The notes under the pieces: generated by a model
The model's database searches: none
The model's input: only the letters and a program-made list of their open reading frames with translations
What the model was told of the DNA's origin: nothing
Program-made: the position numbers and the translations under genes
Assembly: GCA_964506935.1 (NCBI GenBank)
Contig: CAZDOD010000030.1
Coordinates: forward strand, 1 to 21,551
From: CAZDOD01 sp964506935
GTDB lineage: Bacteria > Desulfobacterota > Zymogenia > Zymogenales > Zymogenaceae
Length of the DNA: 21,551 nucleotides
Direction of reading: 5' to 3'
Part shown: positions 1-8,411 of the stretch, one piece after another
Numbering within the stretch: position 1 is the first letter of the stretch
How the letters are laid out: each line of letters starts with the position of its first letter

Positions 1-166
1 AATTATCCTGGTGTGTTCGATCTATTTCGTCATTATCCTCTTCAGTTTTATTCCAATTATAGGGATACTCATCTCGTTGATACAATTGGCATTACACTTT
101 TACATTTTTTACCTCTTGTGGGTCGGCCTCTTTGGAACGGCCTGCAGCGGGGCCTATAACGATTAG
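1..166 (+). CDS. 3' end of a DUF4013-type multi-pass membrane protein (partial)
   Basis: This is the last 54 codons of a gene cut by the left edge, read from base 2 and ending in TAG at 164-166. The peptide is almost entirely hydrophobic and looks like one or two final membrane helices. Its end (WVGLFGTACSGAYND) closely matches the C terminus of the complete DUF4013-like protein at 1106-1762 (LFVYALLGMACSGAYV), so the two are paralogues. The function of DUF4013 proteins is unknown; they are small integral membrane proteins. The two copies now flank tmk, which lies on the opposite strand between them. Only the C terminus is visible, so length and start cannot be judged. Confidence 0.8.
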   Translation, partial: IILVCSIYFVIILFSFIPIIGILISLIQLALHFYIFYLLWVGLFGTACSGAYND

Positions 167-257
167 ATCATGATTAGTTCGGGTTGTTGAATGTTAGGGG
201 TTCAATTTTATATCTGACGTGAAGGGGAGGGGTAATTTTCTAAAAAACATCCTCCAG

Positions 258-902
258 CTAATCCATCAATCCGCTCCCAAGTGGGACAAGAATTTTCATC
301 ACCAAATCCTTTATCTTCAAAAAGACATCATCCTCTTTCGCAGCCCCGTCTATCGTGACGACGTTTGTGAGGGGTGAAACAAAATCCTCAAAGATCGACT
401 TTACCCTCTCGAGGTATTCCCTCCCCTCAAAGGCGGTGAACCCCCCCCTTTTTTCCTTGATCCTCGAAAGCCCCTGAGATACCGGGATCGTAAGGAGGAT
501 CACTAGGTCGGGCATCGGTGCGAATGCCTCGTTTTCCCCCCTGATCTCATCCGGGTCGATCCCCAATGCCCCCTGATATGCCATAGTCGAAAAATAATAT
601 CGGTCGAGAACTACGATCTTTTTGGCTTTCAATGCCGGAAGGATATTTTCTTTTACATTCTCTTTCCTGTCCAAGAGAAATAGTCTATATTCCTCCTCGG
701 GGGATTTTTCCCTTCTTCCCCTTTCGGCCATCTCCCTTATCTCTTTACCCCATTTACCAAGCGTGGGCTCCAAAAGATATACGGCATCGTAGCCGGATTC
801 TGTGAGGAAAGATACAAGCCTCTTTGCCTGTGTGCTCTTTCCCGACCCGTCTATGCCCTCTATGGCTATGAGGACTCCTTTTTTTATGACATTTTTTGGC
901 AT
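258..902 (-). CDS. tmk: Thymidylate kinase (dTMP kinase)
   Basis: Phosphorylates dTMP to dTDP with ATP, an essential cytoplasmic step of dTTP synthesis. The P-loop GIDGSGKST lies about 16 residues after the chosen Met, the DRYYFST motif near residue 100 matches the dTMP-binding DR(Y/H) motif, and a lid-like Arg/Lys-rich stretch (SRIKEKRGGFTAFE) follows. The reading frame stays open 19 codons further to a TTG at 959, but the ATG at 902 gives 214 residues, close to the usual 205-215, and puts the P-loop at the usual distance from the start. Neither start has a strong Shine-Dalgarno site, so the 959 start is not excluded. The gene stands alone on the minus strand, convergent with the DUF4013 fragment and divergent from the complete DUF4013 gene. 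Function is near certain; the start is moderately certain. Confidence 0.95.
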   Translation of the reverse strand: MPKNVIKKGVLIAIEGIDGSGKSTQAKRLVSFLTESGYDAVYLLEPTLGKWGKEIREMAERGRREKSPEEEYRLFLLDRKENVKENILPALKAKKIVVLDRYYFSTMAYQGALGIDPDEIRGENEAFAPMPDLVILLTIPVSQGLSRIKEKRGGFTAFEGREYLERVKSIFEDFVSPLTNVVTIDGAAKEDDVFLKIKDLVMKILVPLGSGLMD

Positions 903-1105
903 TCTAATATCGAATTTATCTATCTTTTTTCCTATATCATGGATGTTTTGGAAGGACAAGGATTTAATATGCTAAAAAATGGGTAAGGAGTGAATTTTCT
1001 GCTTTTAAAATCTGAGTAAATAGTATATTATATAAGATGATCTCGAAAGTCATCTTTGGGCAAATTTGATATCGAAAATAATTTAAAATTTATAGGAGGT
1101 AACAG

Positions 1106-1762
1106 ATGCTAGACATTAAGGAAGCTATGACATATCCCCTTAAAGATCAAAATTGGATAGTCAAGGTGTTGATTGGAACCTTATTGGGTATTATACCCAT
1201 AGTCAACTTCTTTTCTGTGGGATATGCTTATCAGCTTTTTAAGAAGGCGGTAAACAAAGAGGCACTTACTCTACCAGAATGGGACAATTGGGGGGATCTC
1301 TTCCTTAAAGGCCTCATTATTATTGTTATTTCGATCATCTACTTGGTAATTCCTGGGTTGATACTAGGTATCGGAATCGGCCTTACTTCTTCGGCCGCAA
1401 TTAAAAGCTCTCAGGGATATAGCGCCATCGGGCAAGGTGTTATAGGAGGTCTGTTTATCTTCATCGGAGGCATTTTGTATCTTATCGTGGCCTTGATTCT
1501 ACCTATGGTCCTTGCTCACTATGCAAAAAATAATGATGATTTCGGATCCATATTCAAATTCGGTGAAATTATCGGAAACATCTTCAAGGTAATCGGGGAC
1601 TATATCCTGGCCTTGGTGGTGATTTTTGGTGTTCTTATTGTAATCGGTATCGTGGGAGCTATTCCATTTTTAGGTTGGATTGTATTGATCGCCGTATCCT
1701 TTTATCTGTGGCTTTTTGTGTATGCCCTCTTAGGTATGGCGTGCTCAGGCGCTTACGTTTAA
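1106..1762 (+). CDS. DUF4013 domain-containing membrane protein
   Basis: A 218-residue integral membrane protein of unknown function. About five hydrophobic segments are visible (roughly residues 18-42, 68-95, 108-140, 160-192 and 195-215). The short loop LPEWDNWGDLFLKGL near residues 56-70 is typical of DUF4013 proteins, where a Pro-x-W-x-x-W/G stretch precedes a helix. There is no signal peptide separate from the first helix and no catalytic motif. The start is secure: a strong Shine-Dalgarno AGGAGGT sits 6-7 bases before the ATG. A rho-independent terminator follows at about 1825-1855, so it looks like a single-gene unit. It is a paralogue of the fragment at 1-166. Confidence 0.85.
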   Translation: MLDIKEAMTYPLKDQNWIVKVLIGTLLGIIPIVNFFSVGYAYQLFKKAVNKEALTLPEWDNWGDLFLKGLIIIVISIIYLVIPGLILGIGIGLTSSAAIKSSQGYSAIGQGVIGGLFIFIGGILYLIVALILPMVLAHYAKNNDDFGSIFKFGEIIGNIFKVIGDYILALVVIFGVLIVIGIVGAIPFLGWIVLIAVSFYLWLFVYALLGMACSGAYV

Positions 1763-1824
1763 TGCGGCACTGAGATCGTTTCGGTGTTTCAATAGTGGAT
1801 CGGTTATCCATTGACGGTTTGAAT

Positions 1825-1855
1825 AAGGGGGGGCAAATGCCCCCCTTTTAATTTT
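1825..1855 (+). terminator. Rho-independent terminator after the DUF4013 gene
   Basis: A GC-rich inverted repeat (AGGGGGG-C ... G-CCCCCCT) with a very short AT loop is followed at once by a T-rich run (TTTTAATTTT). It lies about 60 bases past the stop codon at 1762 on the same strand and ends that transcript before the gene at 1884. Confidence 0.85.
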
Positions 1856-1883
1856 CATCACGCTTTAAACTTGTAGCTTTTCT

Positions 1884-2354
1884 ATGAACATTCATACCCC
1901 GAACATGCGGCTTACATCAAAGGATGGTTCCGTCATTTTGACTCTTGAGACTGTGGGGAGGGAGTTTCCGAGCGTCGAGGAATATTGGGACGGAAACTGG
2001 ATCCTCTTAAAGATCTCTTTTGTTATGCCGGGCATAAATGTTGAGTTTACGGATCCATGTATCAGGACCGACGAGCTGGAGGGTTTTTTAGAGGAACTAA
2101 AAAGCCTATCCCTCGGCCACTCACAGGTAGCCGAATCGGTCTTCAGTGAACCAATAATATATATCTATCTTCAGGCGTCGGAGCCGGGGAGTGAGGAGAT
2201 CTTAGGAAAGGTCGATATCAGCCTCTTCTCCGAGGAAGGCGTCGGCAACGTCGCTGTCGAGATGGACCTCAACTACGACTCAATTGACACATTCATCCGC
2301 GGGATCGAAGAGGTACTGAGGGAGTATCCGGTTTTGGACCGTAATACACACTGA
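1884..2354 (+). CDS. Uncharacterised 156-residue soluble protein, resembling WapI-type/DUF6228-like proteins
   Basis: No membrane helix, signal peptide or catalytic motif is visible. The protein is acidic with alternating beta-type segments. The stretch around residues 34-44 (YWDGNWILLKI), followed by a GFLEELKSL helix, recalls small proteins annotated as WapI-family immunity-like or DUF6228, which carry a (Y/D)xxDGNWL motif; that family call is from memory and tentative. No clear Shine-Dalgarno site is seen before the ATG at 1884 or the in-frame ATG at 1905, so the start is uncertain. It lies between a terminator and the MBL hydrolase gene 27 bases downstream and may be co-transcribed with the latter. 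There is no toxin gene next to it, so an immunity role has no support from context. Confidence 0.6.
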   Translation: MNIHTPNMRLTSKDGSVILTLETVGREFPSVEEYWDGNWILLKISFVMPGINVEFTDPCIRTDELEGFLEELKSLSLGHSQVAESVFSEPIIYIYLQASEPGSEEILGKVDISLFSEEGVGNVAVEMDLNYDSIDTFIRGIEEVLREYPVLDRNTH

Positions 2355-2405
2355 GGAATCAAAATCAAATGTCAAGACCGGATGGCCGGTGGGGAGCTAC
2401 GATCA

Positions 2406-3104
2406 GTGAACAGTAAAGATATTGATGATCTTTATATAACCGACGGAATATATATGGTGGCGGGGGACGGCATCACTTCTGATGAGGATGCATCGGCCTT
2501 CATCATAGCCGGACAAGATCCTGTCCTGATAGATACCGGTGCCGGAAGGTCGATAAAGAAGGTCATAGAGAATATCGAAAGGGTCGGAGTCGATCCCAAA
2601 TCCATAAAGAGGGTTGTGATCACACACTGCCACATAGACCATATAGGGGGGATGCCGTATCTCAAGGAGCATCTGGGGGTCACGTTCTATATGCACGGTC
2701 TTGATGCCGGGCCGGTCGAAAGGGGCGACAGGGTCGTGACGGCCGCGGGGATGTACGGCGTAGATTTCCCCCCCACCCCCGTTGACGTGAAGTTTGAGGA
2801 TTCAAATTTTACGCTCGAAATCGAGGGCAAAAAACTCGTCCTGCTCCACACGCCGGGCCACACACCCGGTTCGATATCGCCCTACATAGATATCGGGGGA
2901 AACAGGGTGCTTTTCGCACAGGACGTCCACGGGCCGTTCCTTGACGTCTTCGGCTCCGATATAGACAAATGGCGCGAATCGATGGAAAAGTTGATAGCGC
3001 TCAAGCCCGATATCCTATGCGAAGGGCACTTCGGTATCTATGAGCCAAAGGATAGGGCCTTAAGATACATCAGGGGATATTTGGACAGATACGCGGGATA
3101 TTGA
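2406..3104 (+). CDS. Metallo-beta-lactamase-fold hydrolase
   Basis: A Zn-dependent hydrolase of the MBL superfamily; the substrate cannot be told from sequence. The HxHxDH signature THCHIDHIGG lies at residues 81-90 when counted from the upstream ATG at 2382, followed by the other metal ligands in HTPGHTPGS (His160), AQDVHGP (Asp181) and EGHFG (His216). The frame extends to ATG 2382, but a GGGGAG Shine-Dalgarno site sits about nine bases before the GTG at 2406, and no such site precedes the ATG, so GTG is the better start (232 residues; 240 from ATG). It reads in the same direction as the preceding unknown gene. Glyoxalase II-like, lactonase-like and other thioesterase-like activities are all possible. 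Confidence 0.85.
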   Translation: MNSKDIDDLYITDGIYMVAGDGITSDEDASAFIIAGQDPVLIDTGAGRSIKKVIENIERVGVDPKSIKRVVITHCHIDHIGGMPYLKEHLGVTFYMHGLDAGPVERGDRVVTAAGMYGVDFPPTPVDVKFEDSNFTLEIEGKKLVLLHTPGHTPGSISPYIDIGGNRVLFAQDVHGPFLDVFGSDIDKWRESMEKLIALKPDILCEGHFGIYEPKDRALRYIRGYLDRYAGY

Positions 3105-3190
3105 TGTTTTTTATTTAATGTTTTGAGGGGGCTGTCTCCTTTTGGTCTACTGGAAATTGGTGCCCTTTTATCTCAAGAGATTTCGTAGTC

Positions 3191-4726
3191 CTATTTTTGC
3201 AGCACCGACCTCCCCGTCATCTCGACCGGTTTCTCTTGCCCCATGATCTCAAGGATAGTCGGGGCGACATCGGCCAGGATTCCCTCCCGAATGGTCTTTC
3301 CCTTATAGTCATCATCGACAATAATTAGCGGAACCGGATTTGTGGTGTGTGCGGTGTGAGGCTCGTTATTCTCGTAGTCCCACATCTCCTCAGCGTTTCC
3401 GTGATCGGCAGTGATGAGGATCGAATATCCCGCACTCCTAGCCTCCTTTACCACCCTTCCCACCGAGTCGTCGACGACCTCGATCGCCTTTACCGCCGCC
3501 TCCATGACGCCGGTGTGACCCACCATGTCGGGATTTGCGAAATTTAGGACGATAAGTGAATACCTCTTTTCCCTTATCCTCGATATCACGGCCTGTGTCA
3601 ATTCCTCGGCGCTCATCTCGGGTTTTTTATCGTAGGTCGGGACATCTTTCGGAGAGGGTATGAGAACCCTGTCCTCCTTCGTCAAAACCTTTTCTTCCCC
3701 GCCGGAGAAGAAGAAAGTTACGTGTGCATATTTTTCGGTCTCGGCGATCCTGAGCTGCGAAAGTCCGTCATCGCTGACAAGCTCCCCAAGTATCCTTTCG
3801 AGTTTGGGGGGAGGAAAGACCACGGGGAGATCAAACTTCTCGTCGTATTCGGTCATGGTGAGAAAGCCCGATAGGTTCGGGACTTTTTCCCTCTCAAATT
3901 CGCCGAAATCGGAAAGTGTGAGCGCCCTTGTTATCTCGCGGGCGCGGTCGGCCCGAAAATTGATAAAGAAGATCCCGTCCCCGTCGCTTATCTCTCCAAC
4001 GGCCGCCCCATCCTCTATTATCACCGTTGGGGTTATGAACTCGTCGGTCTCCCCCGCCCGGTAGGCGTCGCGAATCGCCGAGACGGGATCGATTGCGGTT
4101 CTCCCTTCGCCCGAAGTTAGGGCGTCGTATGCCTTCTTCACCCTGTCCCAGCGATTGTCCCGATCCATGCCCCAGAAGCGGCCCCCGAGTGTGGCGACCC
4201 TTCCGTAGCCTTCTCCTTTGAGAAATGACACTAACTCCACCATATATTCCGCGCCGCTCGTGGGGGGGGTGTCGCGACCGTCCAAGAATGCGTGGAAAAA
4301 TAGTTGCTTTATCCCGCTATTTTTCGCAGCACTTATCGCTGCATATATATGTTCGATGTGGCTGTGGACTCCCCCGTCGGACAAGAGCCCGAGAATGTGG
4401 ATCGCCCCGTCTGCCTTTTTTACCTTGTCGAAAAAACTCAAAAGCTCAGTATTCTCAAAGAAGGTACCTTCCTCTATAGCCTTATTTATCCTGGTGTATT
4501 CTTGGTACACGATCCTCCCCGCCCCGAGGTTCAGGTGGCCCACCTCGCTGTTTCCCATCTGACCTTCGGGAAGGCCGACGCTCTCTCCGCTGGCACCGAG
4601 TAAGGTCGAGGGGTAGCTCTTCGTCAGGGTGTCTATGTTGGGGGTCTTCGCCTGGGCAACGGCGTTATATTCGGTCTTTTTTCTTATCCCCCAGCCGTCC
4701 ATTATGATGAGGATTACAGGTTTCAC
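3191..4726 (-). CDS. gpmI: 2,3-bisphosphoglycerate-independent phosphoglycerate mutase
   Basis: Interconverts 3- and 2-phosphoglycerate in glycolysis and gluconeogenesis using two Mn ions. At 511 residues it matches the usual 510-515. The alkaline-phosphatase-like metal site is complete: IMDGWG at residues 8-13 (Asp10), the catalytic serine in MGNSEVGH (Ser60), FLDGRDTPP in the inserted transferase domain, and TADHGNAEEMWD at 439-450, with the later His457 and His460. The start is GTG at 4726 with a GGGGA site about eight bases upstream. It is the last gene of the minus-strand cluster, separated from rsfS by 116 bases, and converges on the MBL hydrolase gene. Being cofactor-independent, it needs no 2,3-bisphosphoglycerate. 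Confidence 0.97.
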   Translation of the reverse strand: MKPVILIIMDGWGIRKKTEYNAVAQAKTPNIDTLTKSYPSTLLGASGESVGLPEGQMGNSEVGHLNLGAGRIVYQEYTRINKAIEEGTFFENTELLSFFDKVKKADGAIHILGLLSDGGVHSHIEHIYAAISAAKNSGIKQLFFHAFLDGRDTPPTSGAEYMVELVSFLKGEGYGRVATLGGRFWGMDRDNRWDRVKKAYDALTSGEGRTAIDPVSAIRDAYRAGETDEFITPTVIIEDGAAVGEISDGDGIFFINFRADRAREITRALTLSDFGEFEREKVPNLSGFLTMTEYDEKFDLPVVFPPPKLERILGELVSDDGLSQLRIAETEKYAHVTFFFSGGEEKVLTKEDRVLIPSPKDVPTYDKKPEMSAEELTQAVISRIREKRYSLIVLNFANPDMVGHTGVMEAAVKAIEVVDDSVGRVVKEARSAGYSILITADHGNAEEMWDYENNEPHTAHTTNPVPLIIVDDDYKGKTIREGILADVAPTILEIMGQEKPVEMTGRSVLQK

Positions 4727-4842
4727 ACTAATTTCCCCAAAAAAAATTCCAAGAATGGATTGGATTAAATAAGCCTGTAAATATAGATGCGGGAATAGAT
4801 CCGAAGGTTCACCGGTCCTTTCTCTTTATCGAAAAGGTTAAT

Positions 4843-5217
4843 CTATTTGGATGTATCTTCACAGATAACTTCTCCCCTCTCGTCGTATCTGATTTGCGGG
4901 ACATCGGACCAGATCCCCTCGATGTCGAAGAAAAATCTTACGGGCTCCAGAAATACGTGGATTACTACGTCACCGTAGTCCATGAGGATCCACCGCCCCT
5001 CCCTCATCCCCTCTGTGCCGAGGGGGTGAATCTTCTCCTTTGACATCGTCTCTTCGATGTGCTCGGCGATCCCGATTACCTGTCGATCCGAGGTGCCGCT
5101 CATTATTACGATGAAGTCTGTGATAGTAGAAGAATTCCTCACATCGAGGACAACAAGGTCCTTGACCTTCCTCATCAGCGCCGCCCTGATAAAAATTTCC
5201 GGGCCGGATTTAAACAC
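4843..5217 (-). CDS. rsfS: Ribosome silencing factor RsfS (YbeB/Iojap family)
   Basis: Binds ribosomal protein L14 on the large subunit and blocks subunit joining when nutrients are short. The 124-residue protein shows the family pattern: LVVLDVR near residue 21, DFIVIMSGTSDRQV (33-46), a PLGTEG loop, and GRWILMDYGDVVIHVFLEPVRFFFDIEGIW near the C terminus. The start is a GTG five bases after the nadD stop, suggesting translational coupling; no separate Shine-Dalgarno site is obvious. NadD-RsfS neighbours are common in bacteria, which supports the call. Confidence 0.94.
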   Translation of the reverse strand: MFKSGPEIFIRAALMRKVKDLVVLDVRNSSTITDFIVIMSGTSDRQVIGIAEHIEETMSKEKIHPLGTEGMREGRWILMDYGDVVIHVFLEPVRFFFDIEGIWSDVPQIRYDERGEVICEDTSK

Positions 5218-5222
5218 ATTCT

Positions 5223-5885
5223 TCAGCGGTAGAGGCCTCTCTTTTCAATATATTTTTTTACCGGATCTGTTACGAGATATCTTATCGACTTTCCACTCCT
5301 TATCATCTCCCTTATATTGCTCGATGATATATCGAGGGCGGAGATATCCTGATAGTATACCCTGTGTCCCGATTTGTGTGTAAAAATATCTTTGTCGGTC
5401 TTATCAAAGGCGCCTTCCAGTTTTTTTGGGATTTTGAGTTTTTGGTTTGGGGATTCGGGATTTGGGCGCTTGGTGACGACAAAGTCGGAAAGGCCAAAGA
5501 GTTCTTTGACTTCCTTCCACGTCTCGATTTCCAAAAATGCGTCGATGCCGAGGATAAAATAGATTTTTATCCCCTCTCCCCCCTTCTTCCTCATGTATCT
5601 AAGCGTATCGACGGTATATGAAGTACCCCTCCTCTTTATCTCGACGTCGGATGCCGAGAAGTGGGGATTTTTTGCGACGGCAAGCCTCACCATGTTGTAT
5701 CGGTGGCGGGATTCAATGATCGTCCCTTTTTCCTTATGTGGGGGCGAGGCGGATGGTATGAAGATTACCATTTTAAGTCCGAAGGCCTCCCTTACCTCCT
5801 CGGCGCTCCTCAGATGTCCCATATGGATCGGGTTGAATGTCCCCCCGATTATTCCTATCTTTTCGTCCCCTGAAAAGAGCTTCAT
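5223..5885 (-). CDS. nadD: Nicotinate-nucleotide adenylyltransferase
   Basis: Joins nicotinate mononucleotide and ATP to deamido-NAD in NAD synthesis. The nucleotidyltransferase motif GGTFNPIHMGH is at residues 14-24 (His21 and His24 being the HxGH pair). FIPSASPPHK follows at about 42-51, and the C-terminal ISSSNIREMI carries the second ATP-binding motif, with the typical ending DPVKKYIEKRGLYR. At 220 residues it is ordinary in length. ATG start with AAGGAT upstream, 12 bases after the proA stop; its own stop lies five bases before the rsfS start. Confidence 0.95.
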   Translation of the reverse strand: MKLFSGDEKIGIIGGTFNPIHMGHLRSAEEVREAFGLKMVIFIPSASPPHKEKGTIIESRHRYNMVRLAVAKNPHFSASDVEIKRRGTSYTVDTLRYMRKKGGEGIKIYFILGIDAFLEIETWKEVKELFGLSDFVVTKRPNPESPNQKLKIPKKLEGAFDKTDKDIFTHKSGHRVYYQDISALDISSSNIREMIRSGKSIRYLVTDPVKKYIEKRGLYR

Positions 5886-5897
5886 GGATATCCTTAT

Positions 5898-7154
5898 CTA
5901 CTTTCTCAGCTGTCCGTCCCCTTCGATGATAAATTTAGTCGTTGTGAGTTCTTCCAATCCCATCGGTCCAAAGGCGTGCAATTTCGTTGTCGAGATTCCG
6001 ATCTCCGCCCCGAGGCCGAGCTCGAAGCCGTCTGAAAAACGGGTCGAGGCGTTCACGATAACGCATGAGGAGTTGACCTCGTCTAGAAAGCGCTTTGCAT
6101 TTTTGTAGTCTTTGGTCACAATGGACTCGGTGTGGAGCGAACCATATTTTTCTATGTGGGCGACCGCCTCATCCAATCCTTCAACCACCCTGACGGCGAG
6201 GATGAGGTCGAGGTACTCCTCGTACCAGTCGTCTTCGGTCGCACCCTTGACATCAGGAAGTATCTTCTGGGTCTCGGGGCACCCCCGTATTTCGACGCCT
6301 TTCTCCTTTAGGGCTTTTGACACCTCTGGGAGGAAACTTTTAGCTATATCCTTGTGGACGAGGAGGGTCTCGGCGGCGTTGCACACCCCGGGCCTCTGGG
6401 TCTTTGCGTTGACAACGATTTTCTTTGCCATATCGGGATCGGCCGATTCATCGATGAAGACGTGGCATACTCCCTTGTAGTGTTTGATGACGGGTATCAT
6501 CGAGGTCTCCACGACCTTTCTTATCAGCTCCTCCCCTCCCCTCGGGATGATGACGTCGATGAGCTCTTCCAATTTTAGCATCTCGTCAACGGCCGACCTG
6601 TCTTTTGTCTCTATCATGCCTATTGCACCTGGTGGGATGCCATTGGCTTTTATCGACTCGCGCAATATCCCGGCGATAGCCATATTGGAGTTTATCGCCT
6701 CCGACCCGCCCCTAAGGACTGTCGCATTTCCGCTCTTCAGGCAGAGCCCGGCGGCGTCGGCCGTGACATTCGGCCTCGATTCATAGATTATACCGATAAC
6801 TCCAAGGGGGATACGCTGTCTGCCGACAAGGAGCCCGTTGGGCCGACGCCACATCTTCGTCACCTCTCCGACCGGATCGGGAAGGGCCGAGACTTCCCTC
6901 AAACTATCGGCCATTGAATCGATAACCGCATCAGTTAGGGTGAGGCGGTCTATCATGGCATCCGGCAGGCCCTTTTCGTGGGCGTATTTTAGGTCTTTCT
7001 GATTTTCTTTTTTGAGCTTTTCCCTGTTGGAAGAAATGGCGTCTGCCATACTCAGGAGGGCTTTGTTTTTTATCTCAGCTCCAAGCTTTGCCAAAACAAG
7101 GCCCGCATCACGGGCATCCTTCGCAATTTTTTTGACATCTTCCTTTACAGACAT
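5898..7154 (-). CDS. proA: Gamma-glutamyl phosphate reductase
   Basis: NADPH-dependent reduction of gamma-glutamyl phosphate to glutamate semialdehyde, the second step of proline synthesis, in the ALDH superfamily. [16 protein letters not shown] is the typical nucleotide-binding segment, and the catalytic cysteine lies in [13 protein letters not shown] (Cys258 from this start). The frame is open to an ATG at 7172, but a GGAGGG site lies 10 bases before the ATG at 7154, and this start gives 418 residues, almost the length of E. coli ProA (417). The proB stop is about 100 bases upstream, and a proB-proA order fits substrate hand-over between kinase and reductase. Confidence 0.96.
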   Translation of the reverse strand: MSVKEDVKKIAKDARDAGLVLAKLGAEIKNKALLSMADAISSNREKLKKENQKDLKYAHEKGLPDAMIDRLTLTDAVIDSMADSLREVSALPDPVGEVTKMWRRPNGLLVGRQRIPLGVIGIIYESRPNVTADAAGLCLKSGNATVLRGGSEAINSNMAIAGILRESIKANGIPPGAIGMIETKDRSAVDEMLKLEELIDVIIPRGGEELIRKVVETSMIPVIKHYKGVCHVFIDESADPDMAKKIVVNAKTQRPGVCNAAETLLVHKDIAKSFLPEVSKALKEKGVEIRGCPETQKILPDVKGATEDDWYEEYLDLILAVRVVEGLDEAVAHIEKYGSLHTESIVTKDYKNAKRFLDEVNSSCVIVNASTRFSDGFELGLGAEIGISTTKLHAFGPMGLEELTTTKFIIEGDGQLRK

Positions 7155-7258
7155 GTCCCCTTTTCCCTCCATAGTCTAATAGAATTTCTTTTTGCTGGAG
7201 TTTCCATGTAAATCACATATCCTAAAAAAGCTTTTTGGCCCTTACGGAATAATCGTCA

Positions 7259-8383
7259 CTACCCGACCATAAGCACGAGGTTGTCTCTGTGGATAACCTC
7301 ATCGGTGTATTTGTAACCGAGTATCCCCTCTATCTCCTTTGTGTTGAACCCTTTTATTTCGGATAGCTCCTTTGAGCTGTAGTTGACGAGGCCCCTTGCA
7401 AACTCTTCACCGTCCGGTGAAATAAGTGAGATGAGGTCTCCGGCACGAAAGGTCTCCTTTATATCCACGACGCCCCTGGGTAAAAGGCTTTTCCCCCCCC
7501 TGACTACGGCCTTTGCCGCACCGTCATCGACATATATACTTCCTTTTGCCTTGAGGGTGTAGGCTATCCAATGCTTTCTGCTTTTTAGCCCCTCCTGTTT
7601 CGGGAGGAACAGTGTCCCGACAGGTTTCCCGTCAAAAATATCGATAATGGTATTTTCGGAAATTCCGCTTCCAATGATCGCCGGGACCCCCATTACGACC
7701 GCCATGTCGGCGGCTTCGATCTTGGTCTTCATTCCGCCCCTGCCCACCGCCGTGGTGGTATCCGCGGCTAGGTGACTTACCTCCTTCTTGACGTCTTTGA
7801 CCAGAGGGATTAGTTTTGCGTCGGGAAAAAGTCTCGGGTCCCTATCGAAAAAGCCGTCCGTGTCCGTCAATATGACCAAGAGATCGGCACCGGCAAGGTT
7901 GATCGTCTGGGCCGACAGGTAATCGTTGTCCCCCAGACGTATCTCGGCCACTGCAACGGTGTCGTTTTCGTTTATGATCGGGACGACCCCCATGCTCAGG
8001 AGTGACAGGATGGTGTTTCGGGCGTTTATAAATCTGTTTCGGTTCCTCAAGTCCTCGTGGGTGAGGAGTATCTGCCCCACAATGATTCCATGGCGTTCAA
8101 AAGCCCTCTCATACGCCCTCATGAGCGAGGTCTGGCCCACGGAGGCCGCCGCCTGGAGGAGCGAGATGGTCGACGGACGCTCGTGAAAGCCCATTTTCGG
8201 GAGACCCGCGGCGATGGCGCCGGAGGAAACGATGATGAACTCAATCCCCCTCTTCTTCAAAGAGGCGATTTCGGATGTTATATTTTCGATGGCGGGGACA
8301 TTGAGACCGTGTTGGGCAGTGAGAACTCCGCTCCCGATCTTTACCACGACCCTTTTTGCGCCCTTGATGAGTTTTTCTCTTAT
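7259..8383 (-). CDS. proB: Glutamate 5-kinase with PUA domain, possibly starting at a non-standard AUA codon
   Basis: Phosphorylates glutamate, the first and feedback-controlled step of proline synthesis. Seen: KIGSGVL, the SSGAIAAG loop, NENDTVAV, the GDNDYLSA nucleotide region, VGRGGMKTKIEAA, and a C-terminal PUA domain over about the last 85 residues, as in E. coli ProB. The first standard start is GTG at 8347, which would remove part of the first beta strand (RVVVKIGSG). The frame remains open upstream to a TAA at 8390-8392 and encodes a family-like N terminus (REKLIKGAKRVV) with no ATG, GTG or TTG. An ATA at 8383 lies nine bases after GAGG, so I extended the gene to it. Product certain; start uncertain (8347 is the conservative choice). 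The obg stop lies 28 bases upstream. Confidence 0.88.
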   Translation of the reverse strand: MREKLIKGAKRVVVKIGSGVLTAQHGLNVPAIENITSEIASLKKRGIEFIIVSSGAIAAGLPKMGFHERPSTISLLQAAASVGQTSLMRAYERAFERHGIIVGQILLTHEDLRNRNRFINARNTILSLLSMGVVPIINENDTVAVAEIRLGDNDYLSAQTINLAGADLLVILTDTDGFFDRDPRLFPDAKLIPLVKDVKKEVSHLAADTTTAVGRGGMKTKIEAADMAVVMGVPAIIGSGISENTIIDIFDGKPVGTLFLPKQEGLKSRKHWIAYTLKAKGSIYVDDGAAKAVVRGGKSLLPRGVVDIKETFRAGDLISLISPDGEEFARGLVNYSSKELSEIKGFNTKEIEGILGYKYTDEVIHRDNLVLMVG

Positions 8384-8411
8384 CTTCCTTTACCTCAAAA
8401 ATTATACCGGT

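Noticed and set aside
1884..2354. Immunity protein of a toxin system
   Set aside because: The resemblance to WapI-type proteins is weak and no toxin-like gene is adjacent.
3660..4603. Several plus-strand open frames over gpmI
   Set aside because: They overlap each other in different frames, have serine/proline-rich low-information products and lie antisense to a complete, conserved gene.
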